From contig JAMXBD010001391.1 in assembly GCA_024138025.1 (NCBI GenBank), positions 124,001 through 188,000 on the forward strand: a stretch of DNA of 64,000 nucleotides. Reading direction: 5' to 3'. The notes beneath the pieces were generated by a model. The model was not told where the DNA came from. It saw nothing but the letters and a program-made list of their open reading frames with translations, and made no database searches. This DNA comes from Combretum micranthum (Eukaryota > Streptophyta > Magnoliopsida > Myrtales > Combretaceae). Made by a program: the position numbers and the translations under genes. Shown here one piece after another: positions 61,084 to 64,000 of the stretch. Numbering within the stretch: position 1 is the stretch's first letter; each line of letters starts with the position of its first letter.

Positions 61084-61884
61084 GGCATCAACCCATACCT
61101 TATGTTTAATTGCTTGTAAATAACAACATGGCTTTGGAATGGTAAAAACAATAGCTAAGGAGTGAACATAATCAGGGAATAAAAAGCAAAAGCATGGGAA
61201 TGAAAAGTGGATGACAAGTAGAGGAAACTATGTTGGTAATAGGGGATAAACTGGAAGATGCAGCAAAAGAGTTGTGATTATGCAATGTATGTACAAAATC
61301 CTGCAACCAACATGACAATCTTCTCTGTATAGATAAATGAAGCAAAGGAGCTATATTAATAGTAGACTCTAACACAGGAAAAGAAGACAAATATGAGAAA
61401 GATGGATCAAAATAAGAAGCACCAAAAGAAATAAGTTCAACTTAAGGTTGACAAAAAGTAGGACCATCATCTTTAAAATAAAAATTAGTTTCAAAGAAAC
61501 AAGCATCTTTACTTATAATAATCTTGTGATCATAGAGATCAAAAAGCTTATAACCCTTATGTCCTTGTATGTAACTTAGAAAGATACACTTAACGCCATG
61601 AGGATCAAGCTCATCACACTTGAATCAAGATATGGTTGATCAACATAGACATCTCATCACTCGAAGATTAAGATAATCAAGTTTATGACCAAATAGCATT
61701 TCGTAAGGTGTCTTCCAATGCAAAAGAGCCATGAGCATACTATTTATGAGGTAAGTGCCTATTAGAATTCATTCACTCCAAAAGTGTTTGGGTAAATTGG
61801 CATGAAGACACAGGGCTCGAGCTACATCAAGCAAACGTTAGTGTTTACACTTAACTCTACCATTTTGTTGTAGTATGTAAATGA

Positions 61885-62220
61885 TTGAGAGCTAGTGTAT
61901 AATGCCTAGATTACTAAACAAAGACTGAGAAGTTATACGGAGAAATTCTAATCCATTATCAATGCGGACAAACTTAGGCGTCTTGTCAAAATGATTTCGG
62001 AAATGGCGAAAGAAACATGTAAGAATATTAGGAACTTGAAACTTATTATTCAAAACATATGTCCAAGTGCACCTACTATAATCATCAAGAATAGTGAGGA
62101 AACAATTGGCACTTATTATTGATTGAATCTTATAAAGACCCAAAAGATCAATATGTAAAAGATAAACAGATAAAGGAGAAGTACTTAAACTTGTGTTAAA
62201 AGATACCTAGGCACTTTTGC
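61885..62220 (-). pseudogene. copia integrase core fragment
   Basis: CFLTILDDYSRCTWTYVL holds the first catalytic Asp, and FVRIDNGLEFL holds the second (family RSDNGxEF). The HHCC part and the C-terminal region are degraded and the frame is closed soon after. It would insert the cDNA if intact. Confidence 0.75.
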
Positions 62221-62294
62221 TTGATAACAAACTTCACAAGAGAAATTGGACGAATCTACATCATAACTAGATGATAAACGTTTTAATTTTGACA

Positions 62295-62651
62295 CTAAAG
62301 AATACCCATTCTAGCATGTAACAAATAAGCCAAAGAAGACTTATTACAAGAAGTATTTACAATAAAATTATTGCCAAAGAAAGAAGATTTTACATTGAAA
62401 AAAGATGTAAGTGCATACAATCTAAAATGTTCCTTAGCTTTTATCACTATTTTCTTAGTTCTTTGGTCTTCAAAAATTCTTGAATGGTTGTTTAGGGTAA
62501 TAAGCAAGTCATTGTGTTTAAGGACTTTACTTACTGGGAGTAAGTTGTGAGTGAAATCGGAAGCATACAAAACATCATAGAGCACTAGATAAGAATTTAA
62601 ATGAATTTGACCATGCATATGTGCAATTCTACAAGATCCACAGGCATACAA
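62295..62651 (-). pseudogene. copia GAG-pre-integrase region
   Basis: A 118-codon run reads LVLYDVLYASDFTHNLLPVSK and a KHFRLYAL-like end, matching the conserved block between protease and integrase (VLHVPxFxxNLLSVSK). Confidence 0.75.
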
Positions 62652-62689
62652 ATGTTAAGTGGCTTAAACAAGGTAACAATATGTGACAA

Positions 62690-63130
62690 AAGATGTTTGA
62701 AAGGTATGATAAGATCAGTTGCTTCTGAATCTACTATCTAAAAACAACAATTGATATTCACTGTATTAAAACATGAAGGTAAAGGGGACGGATTAGATGC
62801 ACAATGAGTTGTATTGATATTCAAAAAGGTCTAACTGTTCTTAGCACCTGAACTAGATTGTTCAATAAAATAAAGAGAAGGTGAGCAATCAAAAGGAGTA
62901 TCACAACTAGCTTGTGATTTCTCAACATGTGCATTAGAAGAAACCTCTTGCTTCCCTTAACAATTGTTTACCTTATACCACTTAGGATAACCTATGACTT
63001 GAAAGCAATTTTCTTTTATCTATCCTTTACCTCCGAAATTGTTACACTTTCCTTTCAATTTCCTCGTATCATTCAGAGCATGACCAGAATCCTTTCCAAT
63101 AACAAAGGCTACACTCTCTAAATCATTTAA
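62690..63130 (-). pseudogene. copia zinc knuckle and protease remnant
   Basis: The knuckle appears as KCNNFGGKG then IKENCFQVIGYPKWYK (about 63045-62975), with one cysteine and the histidine altered. The protease active site reads IVDSEATDLI near 62735, where the family has DSGATDH, so the catalytic motif is damaged. Confidence 0.65.
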
Positions 63131-63145
63131 CATAATTGTTTCTTA

Positions 63146-63689
63146 TTATTTTTCCACCTGTTGAACTAAGTAGAAGGCACAATTAATGGAAGGTAATGAA
63201 TCCATTGAGAGAATATGATTACGCAAAAGCTCATATGCATCTCCCAATCCTATTAAAAATTGCATCAACTTAGTTTGAGATTTGAAATTGGTTATTCGTT
63301 CCTTCATACTATAGGTGCAATATTCCATCCTACTATAACTGCATGTAGGATAAAGATCTTAAAAACTCAACTCATCCCAAACCTTCCTCAACTTATTGTA
63401 ATAAGGACTTACTGACATATTTCCTTGCATAAGATTGCAAATCTCCTGTTGAAGATGATACACTAATGGTCCATTAGATTGACCGTATTGTTCTACAATT
63501 TCATTCCACAACTCACTCGCTAAATTTGAATACAAAAATTCTATGCAAGATCGAGAAGAATTGAATTGAAAATCCAACAGTAAACCATATAATCACACCT
63601 ATTCCATTTCTAAAATCAATCAATTTATCAATAGGCTTAACAACTAAACCATCCAAAAACCTCGACTTAGATTTCGACCCTAATGCCAT
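63146..63689 (-). pseudogene. copia gag
   Basis: It starts with MALGSKSKSRFLDGL at 63689. After a frame change it gives SELWNEIVEQYGQSNGPLVY and NMSVSPYYNKLRKVWDEL (63577-63359), the signature UBN2-type gag block. A further piece lies at 63328-63146 (QTKLMQFLIGLGDAYELLR). Confidence 0.8.
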
Positions 63690-63839
63690 TCTAACTGAAT
63701 AATTGTTAGAAATAATACACAATGAATACTTAAAAGGGGGTGAATTAAGTATTACAAATTTTTCTGTTTTATCAAACCAGATTAAGTAACTAAGATAAGA
63801 CAAGAGAAAACTGAAACAAAGAGATGCATTGGAATAAAC

Positions 63840-64000
63840 TAATTAAAACTAATTAATAAATAAGCAGAGATAAAAAAGAGAGAGAGAAAGAGAAGCAATA
63901 CAAGGATTTAACGTGAAATTCGGCCCAGTGCCTACTCTTTAAGGTGCAAATACCTCAAAGAGGACTTTTACCACTATGTTGATTATTCTAAAATCAATAC
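63840..64000 (-). other. Probable 5' leader or LTR edge of the copia element
   Basis: On the minus strand the segment contains a TTTCACGTTAAATCCTTGTA phrase, of a kind found near the R/U5 part of many plant copia LTRs, and an AG-rich run at 63872-63896. The window ends here, so the LTR cannot be confirmed. Confidence 0.3.

Larger units (their letters stand above)
59615..64000 (-). mobile_element. Ty1/copia retrotransposon, decayed, running off the window
   Basis: Minus-strand order is canonical copia: gag (about 63690-63146), zinc knuckle (about 63040), protease (about 62740-62710), GAG-pre-integrase (62651-62295), integrase (62220-61890), RT (61083-60540) and RNase H (60206-59615). Every domain carries stops or frameshifts. 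The 5' side beyond 63690 contains TTCACCCCCTTTTAAG-like leader text and probably the start of the 5' LTR past 63850. I could not pair two LTRs, and no primer site is obvious. Confidence 0.85.

Overview
The window is nuclear DNA from a flowering plant, most likely a eudicot. The signs are AT-rich intergenic DNA, GT-AG introns, single-copy plant gene families (FUS3, CYSTM, MATH/coiled-coil), a plant tRNA-Lys, and a dense load of plant transposons. The species cannot be read from the sequence. Host genes fill only a small part; most of the rest is nested, decayed mobile DNA.

Host genes: (1) 141-2340 (+), a MATH-domain plus coiled-coil gene of the RTM3-like family with two frame breaks. (2) 16724-19476 (+), a three-exon proline-rich gene with a C-terminal CYSTM segment, with one frame break in exon 2. 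(3) 44514-47483 (+), a six-exon B3 transcription factor that I recognise as FUSCA3 (FUS3), a master regulator of seed maturation. Its B3 exons are intact but its first exon changes reading frame inside an A-rich microsatellite. (4) 47919-47991 (+), a tRNA-Lys(CUU) just downstream of FUS3.

Mobile DNA, left to right: a decayed copia gag/protease remnant (2780-4059). A 5'-truncated LINE (4060-11962) is split by a two-LTR gypsy-type element (5057-8994) and by a Mutator-like MITE (9357-9597). A gypsy protease/RT remnant follows (12590-13790), then several MITEs. A hAT-type element (23218-29332, 8-bp target duplication) has a near full-length Mutator element inside it (23635-28897, exact 9-bp duplication, long TIRs); the Mutator element carries a decayed transposase and an opposite-strand GRF zinc-finger gene. 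Further right are two more MITEs (37609-38293), a pogo/Lemi-like element with a recognisable helix-turn-helix fragment (38859-39782), SINE-like pieces, a third MITE copy (51844-52160), a solo LTR (53077-54848, perfect 5-bp duplication) with eight exact-length 20-bp repeats next to its TATA box, and a decayed copia element on the minus strand (59615 to the window end).

Taken together, this is a gene-poor interval around FUS3. The insertion order can be read from target duplications and from coding frames that resume across insertions. About 3.2 kb upstream of FUS3 lies a cluster of three RY motifs, one abutting an ACGTGGC box, a plausible distal seed element. All three protein-coding host genes show a small frame break, so either pseudogenisation or uncorrected assembly indels must be considered.
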